This document shows, piece by piece, positions 34,137 through 47,798 of a DNA stretch of 64,000 nucleotides. This DNA comes from Puccinia triticina (lineage: Eukaryota > Basidiomycota > Pucciniomycetes > Pucciniales > Pucciniaceae): NCBI RefSeq assembly GCF_026914185.1, contig NC_070572.1:1-64000 (forward strand), read 5' to 3'. The notes under the pieces are model-generated. The model was not told where the DNA came from and did not search any database. It saw only the letters and a program-made list of their open reading frames with translations. A program made the position numbers and the translations under genes. Numbering within the stretch: the stretch's first letter is position 1; the number at the start of each line of letters is the position of its first letter.

Positions 34137-35781
34137 ACCTTTCTCCTCCTGGCAACTGTCCATATCCTGCCTCGTTCTCCAGCTTCCATAACTCGCTACT
34201 TCAACCACCAATCTAACCAATCCACTCCATCCATTTATACATATATATATACATACAAAAAACATGTGTTTTGTCTGGATCGTTCATTTTTTGACTTTTT
34301 TTGGGGGCATGGTTTGTGGTCTTGTGTTGTTGTTTTCAGATGATGTTGTTGTTGTTACCGTGTCTGCGTCTCGAAAAAATGTGTACGAGTGTGTGTATCT
34401 GTTCTGCCTACATAATAACTAACCAATAACAGAATGAAGAAAAAAAACTCTCTTGTTTTGTGGCTGCACTCTCCCTCTCCTTCCACACCCTTACATGCGC
34501 TTTTCTACGCAACCTTTGTTCGCTGTGGTCTTCCATAGTTCTCTTCTTCTTGGCCGATCTTTCTGTCATACGTATTGGGTTTGTCTGTCCACTTGCAGGG
34601 CCCATTTTTACTGACGTCACTCTTTTTTTCTCACCTCACATAATATATTGCAATGCTAACCCAACTACTCCCCTCCCTCCCTGGGTGGAGAGTGGTCAAC
34701 CCTTGCTGCATTGTGAGGGAAGGACTGCTATCTCCAACAGTCTGGGGGCGGATTGGCTTGCCTTGAGCACCTGCAGGCAGATGTCCTGAGCTGTCACTGT
34801 TCTGTCACATTTTAGTCTGCATCTTACGGACGGCTGGTGCCTGCAGGATCTCGTGCTGAGGCCCCAGCTGCCAACAGGAGCAGCCAAGGGCAGCTGTGAT
34901 CCACACCCGCCACCTGTGGCAGCTCTCTCAGCAGCTCTGCTGGAGGCTGAATCTACCATAACCAATGCTCTCTCTATGCAGTGCAAGACTCCAAAAGTGG
35001 TTTCCGCCTCGTATGGCTGAATTTATGGAAGTGTGTGTGGGGACACCCTGGCCTCTCTGAAAGACAATGACTGACAAAAATCCCTGGCTAGGCTGGACGA
35101 CAGTGGCCCACTAAATTTGAATACTGTTCTCACAAGTGGCTCAAGTGGACTGTATATTGCAAAACATAAAGCAAGTATTGATCGTGTGAGAATGTATTCT
35201 GCTCAGGTGGGGGGAACAATCTCTGCTGGCTGGCTCTCCTCTCATCTGATGGGGAACAAAGGAAGAGAGCTCCCCTTATCATGCAGGAAAATGGGAGGCA
35301 GTGATGCTGGTGTTCTAGGTAGAAGAGTGTTTTTGGCTGATGTGCCTTTACAAATTGGTTAATTTAGCTGAGCTACTGTGCAGAATAAAGCTGCATATGG
35401 GGAATAAAAGATCTTTGGTTTTCCAACCACTGGTGTTAGTATACAACCAGGATACTAACAAATTAACAATCTTAGAGCTAGGTGTTAACCTGTGGTTTTC
35501 CAACCATGGGTGTTGGTATACAACTAAGATAGTAACAACCAGAGAGCTCAGTGTGAACCTAGAGCCCACAAAAATGAGATGGGACAGAGAAAGAGTGAGA
35601 CTCTGAAATGAAACCAAATATTGGATGAAGAAAAGAAAAAGGAAAAACTAGTAGTATACATGTGTATAATCTAAGATAGGTTTCACTACTATGGTCTTCT
35701 CACTATTCCGTGTTCACCAGTGAAGACATGAGAAACTGTATCTGGTGGTCCGGTTACAAGTATGGCTTACACAGCCCTCTG
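34137..35781. other. Intergenic, repeat-like, no supported gene
   Basis: A TG/GTT-rich stretch at 34260-34400 fits a 3' untranslated region. An imperfect direct duplication of about 80 bp, each copy with GGTTTTCCAACCA and a TGTT(A/G)GTATACAAC motif, lies at about 35413-35460 and 35490-35540. The near-palindrome TGTTAGTAT...ATACTAACA inside the first copy could be a retroelement-end remnant. No gene is evident. Confidence 0.4.
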
Positions 35782-35789
35782 GTTGGGTC

Positions 35790-36120
35790 TAGGGATGGCA
35801 CTTTGTACCCGGGTACCCACACGGATGCGGGTACCCAGACAGAATTTCACTAAAATCAGACACCCGCACCCGCAGAGAGGGTACCCGGGTGCAAGAGGCA
35901 AGTACCCGCTGCCCGTACGTTGGGTCCAAAAACCCATTGATTGGGTCCAAAGACCCATTGATTGGGTCCAAAGACCCATCAATTGGGTCCAACTGTTAGC
36001 GCAACAGTCAGACAGGCGGGTACCTGCGCCAGGTACCCACCCTTTTTCTAGAAAAACTAAACACCCGCACCCGGTATCCATTGGCGGGTACCCACCAACA
36101 GTTACCCAAGGCCATCCCTA
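35790..36120. mobile_element. 331-bp hAT-type miniature element
   Basis: TAGGGATGGC at the left end and GCCATCCCTA at the right are inverted. GTTGGGTC is duplicated exactly on both sides (35782-35789 and 36121-36128), an 8-bp hAT-type duplication. The interior has repeated GGGTACCC motifs and three 21-bp units of CCCATTGATTGGGTCCAAAGA type at 35930-35990. It is non-coding. Confidence 0.88.
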
Positions 36121-36128
36121 GTTGGGTC

Positions 36129-37018
36129 ATTGATGAAAAGCTATTTATCCAAAAAACTGATGTCATTTGTTGTTGCCTGATTTGTTTTATTTATTTTTAT
36201 CAGTCTGAGTCTGCACCTGTGATCCAATTTTATATCATGCAGACACATTTCTTCACTGGTTGTTAATTTCCAAAAGCTCTGTTATATACTATATCTGTCA
36301 GGGAAAGATCAAGATGACAATTTGGTACCCATTGGCATGTTCCCCCAACTTCCAAGGCAGTGCCGTGTCCTCAAATTTCTAGAAAAAAAGAGGAAAAACC
36401 TGGGTACCCACCAGCCATACCTTTCCTCCCCCCCCCCCCCCAAGCCCCAATTATTCTCAGGTCCAAGGCGGACTTGACCATATCCAACAATACTACCCAC
36501 AAGAAAAAGGAAAGAAGCTCATCACATGTGTCATCATCCCTGTACTCTCCAAATGAACCTCAACTTTTTATGTCTACAAAGGAAACAAATTGCAAAGCCA
36601 AGGAAACTGAAAGACCTCTGATTCCTAGTAGAGAAAAACTCAATGTGCACCTGATGGTGGTGCGGGCGATGAGACACAAGATGAGTGAGGAAAAAGAAAA
36701 GAAAGGAAAAACAAGTTATGAGCTATCATCTAATATACAAAGCTTAGTGCAAAACCTAATTAGATGATATTTCAGCCGCAGTTGTTCCTCCTCACCCCGC
36801 CAAGTCGCTGAGTCGCTCTTGTGACAGGTCTATGTAACTCAACAAACATTACTCCCCTTGAATAACAATGGCCCCTTTTTCATCATCAGGGGATTCTACC
36901 ACTTTTACATGAGTGTATGGTTGGAGTTAAGGCTGTAGTTAACTTCACATCACCTACCACCTACTCCCCTTAGTTTTTTCATGGTGCTGGTACCTGCACA
37001 GATGTTGCCGGGTCATGT
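36129..37018. other. Intergenic, no supported gene
   Basis: A 135-codon plus-strand frame at 36360-36767 is Lys/Ser/Glu-rich, without domain or splice support, and is not called. A C homopolymer of about 14 bases lies at 36427-36442. Confidence 0.4.
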
Positions 37019-37026
37019 GGTACCAG

Positions 37027-37435
37027 CAGTGGTGGGTAGTTATGGTACGGTTATTGGTAATGTACCAATATCGTAATGGTTTTTCTTGTGTTACCATTAC
37101 CGTTAACCGTAACGGAAGTGCATTACAATATTGCACACCCAGGATGTTTGGCATTTGACATCCGTTACAATATCTGCCTGCACGAAGGGGCAGATATTGG
37201 ACTGCATATGATCCAGAGGGGGCCATTTCCCCTCTTTATCTTGTTAACCGGTGGTTAACACGTTACGCTACTAGTAACGCAATTAACACACCAAAAAAAT
37301 CAGGCCTGTTACAATACGGGCCCGGGGTTACAACTAGTTGTTACTAGTAGCCCTAACGCCTGAGCGCAGTAACGGCAAGCGTTACGCTACGCAGATAACG
37401 GTGGTTATTGTAGCGTATTGTAACTACCCACCCCT
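37027..37435. mobile_element. 409-bp hAT-like miniature element
   Basis: The left end AGTGGTGGGTAGTTA and the inverted right end TAACTACCCACCCCT match with one mismatch, and GGTACCAG is duplicated on both sides (37019-37026 and 37436-37443). Subterminal GTTACGCTAC and TAACGGT motifs recur in both orientations. It is non-coding. Confidence 0.8.
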
Positions 37436-37628
37436 GGTACCAGATTTCTTTTTCAGGTTGAAAACAGTGTGGGTAACTGGTTCCCAATTGACACCTATAG
37501 TTGGGGAGAGGATGTTTCATTTAAGACTGGAGCCTGCTTCCCTTAGGCTAATCCAAATTTCTTGGCCCTTGAGTCTGCTTGAGTAAGCCACAGGAATGAT
37601 TTCTTATAGTAGGATGAGACACCTCTCT

Positions 37629-37904
37629 GAGCATGTTTACCGGTTGAGACAAGTTTGTGCAAGGTTTGACTTGCAGCTATTGCTAATTAAAGTAGCAAGG
37701 TGTGATTTTACCATATTGGTCTGTCAGCTTTGTGATACACTTGTGGGTAGATAGCTAGCTTGTGAGCTAACTGTTGCTATATGTAGCAAGGGTTAGCTCA
37801 CATTGTTGATTCTTGCTAGTTTAGCTGAGGCTTAGCTCAGCCGGGTGTGGTTGAGTTTGATGGCTAAACTAATCTGAAAGCTAAACTAGCCACCGGTAAA
37901 CATG
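37629..37904. mobile_element. Probable foldback element with GAGCATGTTTACCGGT ends
   Basis: GAGCATGTTTACCGGT at 37629-37644 is inverted at 37889-37904. Between them are repeated TTAGCT/AGCTAA motifs. I cannot find a convincing flanking duplication, so the boundaries are approximate. Confidence 0.5.
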
Positions 37905-38842
37905 CTCTCACACTTATTGCTCTCACAGGGTCTATCACCACTAAGATGAACTACTTGGACAAATTAGTGCAAAACATTTTTGGACTGATTTGCCCAAGCT
38001 TCTGGTGAGACTGCTAAATAATTTTTATCCAATGACTGCTTCAACAAATTTTGCAGTCAATTGGCAAGAGGTGCCTTTGGCCCTGTCCAAATTTTACTGG
38101 GACATGGTTGATAAGACAAAAACAATGTTGCTGGTCATGTTATATTTTGGTGAACACATCCAATAAATAAACAAGCTAGGGAATTCCTGCACATTGAAAA
38201 AAGATTGAAATATAGCTCTGGAGGATCTTGTGGATCCAGAAAACCAGGATAGAAAGAAACTGTGGAACTAGACTTATGAAGAAAGTTTCAAGGGGAACAT
38301 CTCAAGGAAGATAATATGCATAGAAATGGTGAATTCAAAGCCAGTAGGTCAAAAAGGAAATGTTTTAGAGAAAAAGGATGGTATGGTTTGTAGATTCAAA
38401 GCTTCTAATAAGTAAGAAACAATCCAATACCATGTGTAATGAGTTAGGCTTGGTACATAGGGACTGCCTCATGGATAGTAGATGAAAGAATTAAAACAAA
38501 CAAATGAATTGTTAAAACTGATGGTTAGAAATTTGTAAGTGATACTCTGACATACAATGCTCTAATTAAGTTTTCTCATGGGATAGATTGACTTAATTGT
38601 AAAAATGTCACACTTGAGGTTGTGAGTCAGGGTAATCAAATGGAAGGTGATAAGGTATGGGAAGGAAGACAATATACAAACAGATAAACCAAGATTGTTT
38701 TAAACCAAGAAATCCTGCTGTTTATCTGATGAAAATCAAACTGGTGCTAATTTGTGTAAAATTTCACTTGCTTATACATATATATCTCAATTATTCAGGC
38801 AAATGAATAAGATCTGATTTATTGGTAAACTGTTCTCAGCAT
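37905..38842. other. AT-rich downstream region, no supported gene
   Basis: Low-GC sequence with no long open frame. It includes the probable 3' untranslated region of the minus-strand gene that ends at 38843. Confidence 0.45.
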
Positions 38843-41166
38843 TCAATCAATTCTTCTTTCATGATCAAGACCAAAAAAAAGCAAATCAATTCCTTGTTTA
38901 GATATATCATCAATCCAATATTTAGCAAACTCTTTTTGTTCTGGACTGATTTGAAATTCCAAAGGAAATGAATTCCATACTGATTCCCATTTTGTATGGC
39001 CTTCCAGATTAGTATGTTGATCTTTCAGCAATCTGATTGTACCAATAATCTGCCCATTGAGGCCATGTTCCATCACAATCAATCTTTGTTCATCCCGGTA
39101 ATCCATAAGGTCAATGATTTCTGAGATTCTTTCATGATTCAAGTCTGGCTCTATTCTTGAATCCTCAGGCCAATATCGTAGTGGATTTTGTAAATATTCC
39201 CAATATTGTACACCACTGGCTCTTTGACATAAAAGTTTCAACTTCTCATCATATTCTTCTCCAAAAAATTCTCTTAACCAAGCCCTATCAGCTGATTTGT
39301 ACCAACTAATTTCAGTGTGCCATATTGAGCTTGAGATGATTTTATTGAGTATTTGAATATGTTGGATGACTTTATTGATGTCCCAAGATTGGATAACATT
39401 TTTGCTTTGACCTAAACCAAGATAATGGATAAAGTGGCTCACATTCAAGATACTAACTCCATTCAATCTTTCTGCCTTCTGAAGTTTCTCCTTCATCTCT
39501 TGTTGCATTTTCATTTTTTTAGAGTCTTTAATAAAATCATGGGCTGCCTGTAACCTCCTGTTATTCTCACTGATACCTACAACTGATCTGTAAAGACTGT
39601 TGGCCTTCTTGGATGTCTTATCTTCTGGATAGTATTTTGTGTATTTTGTATTTGCCCAAGTGAGTGGGTCTGGAAACTCTGTTTGAAGTTTAAAGTAGTC
39701 TTCAACTTTATTCAAAAAAGAAGGCTTCTCTTCCTTTTTTTCAATCAAGTTTTGCTTGACTAACACCCAATTTTCAAGAATAGTCTTTTGGACTATTTGA
39801 TTAGCCAAGGTTATAGTTCTCCTGAGAAATTCATATTTATTCAATTTACAGTTAGCAATTCCCAATTGTTTAATTCCAAGTGCAGCCACTTCAGGATCCA
39901 AGTTCCACAGTAATTTTAGTTTTGTGTAAATCTCCTCACTCATTTCTTGAAGAGGAATATTATTTTGAGCATTTGAGATTTGCAACTGATTGCCAAAGAT
40001 TTTAACCACCAGATTTGTGTGATTTTGACTCACTTTTTCAATCAAATCACCTGAAGAAAGTGCTTCAATTGATTCTTCACTTGATGGTATACTTTGAACA
40101 ATTTCAATCAATAAGTCCTGTGATGTATGCACAATCTCACTGAATATTCCCTTGATGACTCCAGGATAGATTTCACCAGGATTTTCTGATGGATTTGGTT
40201 GGAAAGCCCTCTTGATTTTTTCTATGGCTTCCTCTGACATTTTTTCTTCCAATTCTCTTTCACTGTTGAAAATCCATTGAATAGAATTTGATATACTTGA
40301 AGCTGCATTGGGTTCTTCTTTGGCAGGCAAAATTTGTTTCAATGATATATTTGATTGTGACGTCAATTCATGAATAATTCTATCTAAATCCTGGTTGAGT
40401 TGTTTCTTAGATTGATCTGACTCCTTAGAATTATAATGAGATAGTTGCCTGTATGTATAAACCAGCCAGAAAGTTGTCTTAGTTGTTCAGGAAATAATGG
40501 TACAAGATTGACAAGGCAAGAAACCACTTGCCTAGATTGCACTCCTGAAACCTCATTTTCTGGAAGAAATGAAGCCTTCATTCCGGGTGCCTCTTTTGGA
40601 ACAGCTTCTACATTTTTAGTTTGGTTCTTATTTTTTCTTTTGTTCTTATTTTTCCTGCTTTTCTTATTTTTTCTTTCATTTCTCACCGGAGAACTAGCTC
40701 TGGCACAATCAGAAAAATATTTATTTGAGAATATCAGCTTTTACATTCCACATACATAAACCCTTCCTTCCACTCACATTTTTCTTTCCTCAACTGGCCT
40801 TTCATATGAAGCTATTTCCAGTTTTTCCCCTTCTTCTGCAACAGTGTTGATTTCTGAAATCTGGTTATCAGGAAGTAATTTGGGTAGTGTACCGGAGGCA
40901 GAAGGGACACTTGATTCCTGACTGGCTTTCCCCTTGCTTGCTAACTCTCCCCAGCCAAAGCTATCTGTTATTTGGCCAGTAGTTCCTTCTGTGAACCTTT
41001 CTTCACCTTTGTTCAAATCAAAGACAGCCTTTCTTGGGGATCCTAATGTAATTGGGGAAGAAAAGTCTGGAGCTAGGCTTTCAACAGCAGTGGTCCAAAT
41101 GCTATTCCTTCTTAGATAAAAAGTAATTATCAAGTACACAGGCACTTTAAGTTGATTTCCTAACAT
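38843..41166 (-). CDS. Three-exon protein of unknown function
   Basis: Exon 1 (40778-41166) starts MLGNQLKVPVYLIITFYL, a short hydrophobic stretch that might act as a signal or anchor. It joins in phase (donor GTGAGT) to exon 2 starting at 40699, which holds a very basic Lys/Asn/Arg tract (RKNKKSRKNKNKRKNKN). Exon 3 (acceptor CTAAG, from about 40477 to 38843) gives about 545 residues that look alpha-helical and charged, with W-rich motifs such as IWHTEISWYKSADRAWL. The donor between exons 2 and 3 is uncertain. No known domain is recognised. The layout (short exon with a hydrophobic start, small second exon, long helical third exon) parallels the paralog pair at 50548 and 59168, but sequence similarity is too weak for me to claim kinship. 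Confidence 0.6.
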
Positions 41167-42641
41167 TATAAATTAGGTAGACTAGGATGATAATTGGATG
41201 GTGTGATTGTGGGGGGTAAAATAATGAGGTTCAGTGAAAACACTCGCTGGTTATATAGGCTTTCCACAGCAGCTTCACTGGATTGTAAAGCAGAGATGAG
41301 CGGGTAACCAACCAGACAGAAAGCCATACATGTGTCATAGATGGAATGTAGACGCCAGGCAGCTGGGTGCGCTCAAGCCCTGCCGGTCCCAACCTCCCGC
41401 GAGCCTGTTGTGCAGATCTGCTGCCCATCAGGATGGCCTTGACAGATACTCATAAGATGTCTCTACATCTCGCCAGCAGTTCCTCCTGCGGGAGATAGGA
41501 CACGTGTCGCAATTTAATTTTTCAGCAATACCTCACCGGAGATTTTGTTTCAGTTCAGCTTACTTGGGCACTTGCCAGTCCAGCGAGAACTTTGTGGTTT
41601 TCTGCAGCAACCTTTTGGACCTTTGCGCTCCGAGCAATAGTTATTGAGTTTAAAACCGTTTGTCCGACCGACTGGTGTTACTTGTTGTTGCCTCAGTTTT
41701 GGTAATTGGGTGGCATCATGCAAAGTTTAGGCCGGATCTGGCCGGATGTACCCAGGCAGGTAGATCTACATACTCACTGGCCGCAGCTGTAATGGTCAGT
41801 CGACATGAGTTGTCACAGACGGGAAAAGCTTATGAATGAATCAGAGCAACAAACATTTAGAGTCCTGCTTCAGAAATGAGGTTCGGTTGATGTCAAGGGG
41901 AGAGGGACAAAAGATGACATCCTGAGGTGAGAATTACGCTGCTAACTTTGTTCAGTATGTAAGCAGCTGGTTGCCAAATTTGCTCCGCTTGGCTTTGAGA
42001 AGACAAGAGCCAGATTTTCAAAAACAAACGGCACATCAGTCTACATCAGTATGATTTATCTAGTGTGCTTTACCACCGAACTTAATGGCTCTTTGCACTG
42101 TGGAGGGTCGTCCTGCTGAGGTTTGCCGCACCACATGCTATTTAATGGCTGAAAGTGACTTACGCAAATGCAACGCTGGCAGACGAAGAAGACCTTGTAT
42201 TAAGTTTGCCTTTTGCACCACAGCAATGTGGTGATCCGGTTCACTTGATGAACAAGACAGGATTGAGCGAAATCATAAACGAAGCAAGACAATATAAGAA
42301 AGGCATTGCGCAGTCGACAGGCATGTAGTGATAAATGTGAGAAACGATGATTGCTCAGAAACGACCAACCTGGATATCCCTTACTAACATGATTACAAAC
42401 AAACAAACAAACAAACAAGAGTAGAGGAGAGTAAAAAAGAGGAGGAAGATGGGCAAGGAGAAGAAACAGCCAGCCATACAACGCGCAGAAGTTTCCAGGC
42501 ATCAAGTTCACATACACATACGTGTTTTCCACAATGAAAGAACACGTTTTTTTGTTGCTTTGGTCTTTTATCAAAGAGAAAATAGGCAATAGAGACGCGG
42601 GAGGGATTTGATTGTGATTGGGGGACGGAATAGAGCGGGTA
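41167..42641. other. Promoter and spacer, no supported gene
   Basis: This spans the upstream region of the minus-strand gene starting at 41166 and the 3' flank of the minus-strand gene ending at 42642. A (CAAA)n microsatellite lies at about 42397-42417. Nothing else is supported. Confidence 0.5.
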
Positions 42642-43947
42642 TCATTCTTCATCTTCGCATTCGGCGTCGATCTCCATCTCATCATCGACCTGCCTGATCG
42701 ATGTTGATCCGTCCTTGGTGCTTCCCTCAACTTCTTCTTCCTCGCCCTCCTCCTCCTCTTCCTCACCATCATCGTCCTCGCCCTCCGCCTCCTCTTCAGC
42801 TCCCTCAGCCTCGACACGCCCCTCGACACGGGGTGCGGGGCCGTTGCCGTTCAAAAGCGGCTGAGAGGTCGGCGGATGAGGGTGTAGGCTGGGAAGGACG
42901 GCGGCCGAGGCTGGGTTTGAGCGAGCATGCTCGGACGGGTGTCGGTGGTGATGATGGTGGTGGTGGACATGTGGGGATGGATAGCGGCTGTGATGATGGT
43001 GAGCGGAGACAGGCATCGAGCGAGCACCAAGTTGGTGTTGTTGTTGGAAATGGTTGTTCGGTGCGGTGGGACTGTCGGAGGCCGAAGAGAATCGGGCGCT
43101 GGCCGCCGGGTCGGCAGAGATCGGCGCAAGCTGATGGGCGTTGGTGGTAGTCATCCTGGAATTATTATGGGATGGGACCTGAGTTTGGGCAGGTAGGTTC
43201 TGAGGATATTGACTGTGAGGGATCGGTGGAGGTGGTCCGTGGTGAGAATTGGTGTTATTAACATTCGAATTCAGCAATCCGGTGATCCCGTTGATTGGGA
43301 CCGGTTCCGTTGACCTGTTAAAGCTTCGATTGGGTACTTGTCCGTGATTATTCGCGGCTTGCGGAGGATCGTTGTAGGCCCTACTAGGAGGCGGGATGCT
43401 CTGAGGATGATATCCATTATGAGGCGATGGGATCGAAGGTGCCGGGGTCGGATTTAAGGCAGACAGTGGAGCATTGCAGGTAGATGGTTGAGCTTCAGGA
43501 GGGACGATTATGCCCTTTGCCTTGAATGCACTTGCGCTGACCGTTGCCAACGCCTCGTAGAGCACACTACGAGCCGGAGAGAAGCGAAGGGGATGATAAG
43601 CGAACGCATGTTATTTTGTTTTTGTTGGGCAGGGTTCAAGAGCACTCACGCTCGCTCGATCCGCAAGCGTGACACGTTCTTCTTGGATTGCAGGATTTTT
43701 AGCTGAATGTTTTGGTTTTCCTGGATGGAGGATCATTGGGTGTCAGGACTAGGTTTGCCGGATGGACTTGATTGCTCCTCTTGCGTGGGTTGAGAAGGAT
43801 GGGTTTGATCGGTTGAATGGTCCGAACAAGACGACTCACCCGTTCGATCTCCCGTATCTTAGCCCGTAGCTCGTGACACTTGGTACCGTAACGTTGTTCA
43901 TCGGCGATCGAGGGTAGCGGGTTAGAGTAGGCTTTCGATTTTGGCAT
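42642..43947 (-). CDS. INO80 subunit F-like coiled-coil nuclear protein
   Basis: Three phase-consistent exons (43840-43947, 43650-43720, 42642-43566) encode 367 residues. Residues 19-70 form a coiled coil built across both introns: RYGTKCHELRAKIREIER, then ENQNIQLKILQSKKNVSRLR, then IERAVLYEALA. This Y-x-x-K-C-x-E-L ... RLR-x-ERA-x-LYE pattern is like the fungal INO80-complex subunit F/Nhp10-partner coil. The remainder is disordered, Pro/His/Asn-rich with a seven-His run near residue 260. It ends in a Glu/Asp-rich tail, as in many chromatin proteins. Assignment to the INO80 chromatin-remodelling complex is moderately supported; any other nuclear coiled-coil protein remains possible. Confidence 0.62.
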
Positions 43948-46900
43948 TCCGACTGTGGTGAGGAGATGGAATAAGGAAGGGCTCGAGAGGGAAGTAAGCG
44001 AAGAGCGAGTTGAGATTGGATGGAGATGGATGGGAGGAGAGATGGTTCCGGGGAGGTTCGATGGCGATGGTGGTGGTCTTTGGACTTCGGCCCTGGCCAC
44101 CGGCATACATAACATCACATAACACGCTAGCAGCTGACGTGATGTGATGTGGGCACAACCTTGGCCCTTCGGAAACATTTCAAACAGAAAGATTGATTGA
44201 AACTGTTTATTCCAAGAAATCTGGCCCATTGAATACACCTCTGATCGAAAGATACAACTCGTAATCAACCCCACATGGTGAGAATCGTCTGATTGAGGAT
44301 AGAAGGGCCAGAACAACTGTCGAGGTTTCATCATCTCCAGAGACATGCCAGGGAGAGGAAAGATAATTAACAGGTCTTATCCAACGACTCAGTCCTCTTT
44401 CAAACATCCCCATGTCGCTCCACCTTTTTCAAAACAGAGATATGATATAATAAGATCATAAGAGCACCCAATCGCGTCCTACTCTAGTTGAAAGGCATCA
44501 ATAGGCATGAATCCCAAGAGCTTTCAGAGACGATCACTGGCACATACCAAATAACAGCCACAGTATTGAAAACAGCCAGTCACGAGAGAAGCAGACAACT
44601 CATTCAGCAATCACAAACAATCCCAGCCATAACAGGATTCCTAGAAAAATTTCAATCAAACCCAAAAAGAAATCCAGGCCATCGCTCCCAAGCTATTATA
44701 TGAACCTCTTTTCAGGAGGGGGGGAGGGGGGACTTCAGTCTGCTGAGCAGGCTTCCTTAACCTGATTCCGCATGGGTCGATTTAAGGTAAATAATCAAAT
44801 CCAAAACGTACATAAGTGTTAAATTTAGGAGTCTCTGTTCGATCAGCAGGTCGGATGATGTTTTAGTAGAACCATGCTGATACAGAAAAACTGCTAGCCA
44901 AGCTCAAACGTGAACACCTGGCAAGAGCAGTAGATTTCAAGGAATGAATATAACCAAGAGCATATTGTTCTCATAACATAACACGATTGTCCTTCGGAAT
45001 CTCCCGGCTCGCGTGCACAGACGAAGATCGTAAAAAAAAACCCCCGGCGGAAGAATCAAGTCATGGGGGAAGTATAGCGGAGTTTCCATTGAATGACCCT
45101 TCAACAGATGTTGCCAGCATGCTGCTCTCTTCGATACATCCATCAGTCACGTTCTGTCAAAGCAGGTCAAAGCCCGCCCATCCTATCTCAACAAATATGT
45201 TTATGAGACTCGTAGCGTGTCGGGCTTATTGTTCAAACTGACATGAAATGATTGGACTCTCAAGTCTTGAGATGGGGATAAAAGAAAACATCCCCAAGCT
45301 AGAAAACAGGGTACACATATGAAAAACCCAAATTTGAACTGCTCTGGGTTCCTTTCCCAGTCGGGTTTGAACCAAACAAGACAGGCGGATAGCCGGAATT
45401 CCGTTCGACGAGGATTGCAAACAGAGTGACTTACCATCGTACCTTCTCCTCCGTCCACTCGGCCCATGCTCTGCCTCCATATTTCCTGTAGACTATGCCC
45501 GAAAGAATCGACGTCGCAAGAGCACCAGGGAAGAAGCTCTGCTCACTGCCAAGACTAACTAGCTTCGAAGATCACGTTCGGCGTTATCATAAAGAAAGAC
45601 AGAACAATATTCAGGAGTTTACTTCGCCAAGGAAGTCAAGTAAAGCTGAGTCTTTTTTTGCCAATGAAGATGATCGGAAACCGGCGGTCCGATTGTTTCA
45701 ATTGAGTGAGGAATTTGAGCCGATAAACTGACCTGATCAGCGACTTGAAGATTCAATTTATCTCTTTTCAAAGAACGGGAAATTATGTAAAAGACGGGTG
45801 GTACCTAGTCGCGAACATTGACTGATTTATTTGCGGGTACTCCAGGGTACTCTTCACTCATCTCAGCTCGAGACCCAGCAGGACTGAGCATGGTGGGAGT
45901 ACTGTAAGGATTTCAAGGAGATGAAGGAGATAACATTCCATGCCTTTCAATTCATTATGTATTTCCAAAGTTTACGTAATAAATAACTTCAACAGAGAAA
46001 AGTGTAAACTTTCGATAAGTTTCGGTAGGTGAGAGTCAAGCCATCACTTTTTCCCCTCTGAAGTCTGACCTTTTTCGCATAACTCTTTCTTTCCTTTTGT
46101 AACCTTATTTCTGGGCTGTAAACTTGGACAGTGGTCTGAATTGGTTCGCCGGAGTTTCAGGGGCGCTCCTCCGGCTGCCGAGTCTGGCCGACTCCAAACT
46201 CTGACTGGCTTGTATGTATCTTGGACTTTCAGCAGCCCGGAAGGAGCGAATCCATCTGAAGGAACACGCCAAAAAACCCAATGGGATTGGGACAAACTTG
46301 TCCGTCCACTCGAAAACACAAACATACCCACGCTAAGAAACCTCATCACATGTTCAGCTGCCAAGGAAAGAGGTTGAACAGAAGCCAATTATTTTACATA
46401 AATAATAAACAGCACGGCGCCCATTACGTAACACCCGTGGATCAACAAATAGTTGAGAAACGTGAGGGATGTCATGGTAACAGTCGTCTTACTGCATGGA
46501 CTTGAGTCTGCCTCATTCACACCGATCGCGTTGTGTCAGTGTGGATTCACCATCTGCCTTATCTTTCTCACTCAACAATGTCAAGAGTGTTGATGAAACG
46601 AATATCTGTACATGTCTGTGCAATACAACGCTGCGAATGGGATCGCAGCGAGAGAAACGCCCACTCAGACTTTGTTTTTAGAATGACGACATTGTGGGGT
46701 GTGGATTGCCCCATTGGGGTTTTCTTGTGGGGAGCGTGAAATGTTCAATCGGAAAAAATATCTCACGAGTCGGATGGAGTTTAGGAAGGGGGATGCCGAG
46801 GATACATACTCAGGCACAAGAAGGGCTCTCTTGCCCTGTGGGAAAGGGAGCTAATTCAGACTGGAAAACTGAAGAGAATGTATAGTAATGCCATGGCCGG

Positions 46901-47798
46901 AGAAAAACCAGCGGCTCTAGACCCGGTACAAAACAAATCATTGGTAATAGCTTCTGCTGGCCCAACGGAATGGCTGTGCCCCTCGGACGGGGGTCTTCTG
47001 CGGACACACACTCTCAACAGCTCCTGAAATTTTGAATCGGTTGGCGGACGCGATGATGATCTTTTTGGCAGAGATCACAGTCGGACCACCCTAACTTGAC
47101 GAAGTCCCAAATTCAGAGTGGGGACGCCATCCCACAGGGATACTCTAAAATTAGGATTTGATCCATCTAGCAAGGTCCCACATATGTACTATTGGTGATA
47201 AGCGAATCACATCTGTTGCAGGACCTCACACGGTCACCCATAAGTGCTTGTAGTTCAGGTCATCTCAATACCAGGACAAGCGACACGATACTCGTGCTGA
47301 TGTGGTGCGAGATGATCAGACATGTGGAGATTTGGAAACAAGGTTACTAGACAGACGGACTACAGCTGCTTCAAAAATGAGTAGAAGAGGAACAAGCGAG
47401 GCCTAGAACAAGGGCCTGGAGTGGGTCGATCAGTCGACATACAACACGGTCGGGATCCGTCGTCAGGACACGAATCTCGACAAGATAAATGATCCAGTAA
47501 TGTGGGCGTAAAACTCAAATGAAACAAGACGGAAGACAAACAAATAAACAATCGGAAGGGGGAGAGAACAGCGTGGGACGACTTGTACAATCAGAAATAG
47601 GCAGAGGTCGCTGACACGTAGGTGGGGGATTGCGAGGGGACATCAGAGACGATTATAAAGAAAGAAATCTCGAACATGGGATAACAGGTATATAATAGAT
47701 AGACGCACAATGTGGCTATCAAGAGAGGAGAGGGTTAAGAGTGATCGTTAATAACAATAAGGAAGAGTGAAAGGAGACCAATGGTAGCCGATGTCCGG
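43948..47798. other. Intergenic region, several weak frames, no confident gene
   Basis: This holds the promoter of the INO80F-like gene and the 3' flank of the GPI protein gene. Frames at 45495-45731 (+), 46141-46377 (+) and 46044-46388 (-) are hydrophilic but lack domains, clear initiation or consistent splicing. A spliced gene with short exons could still hide here. Confidence 0.4.
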
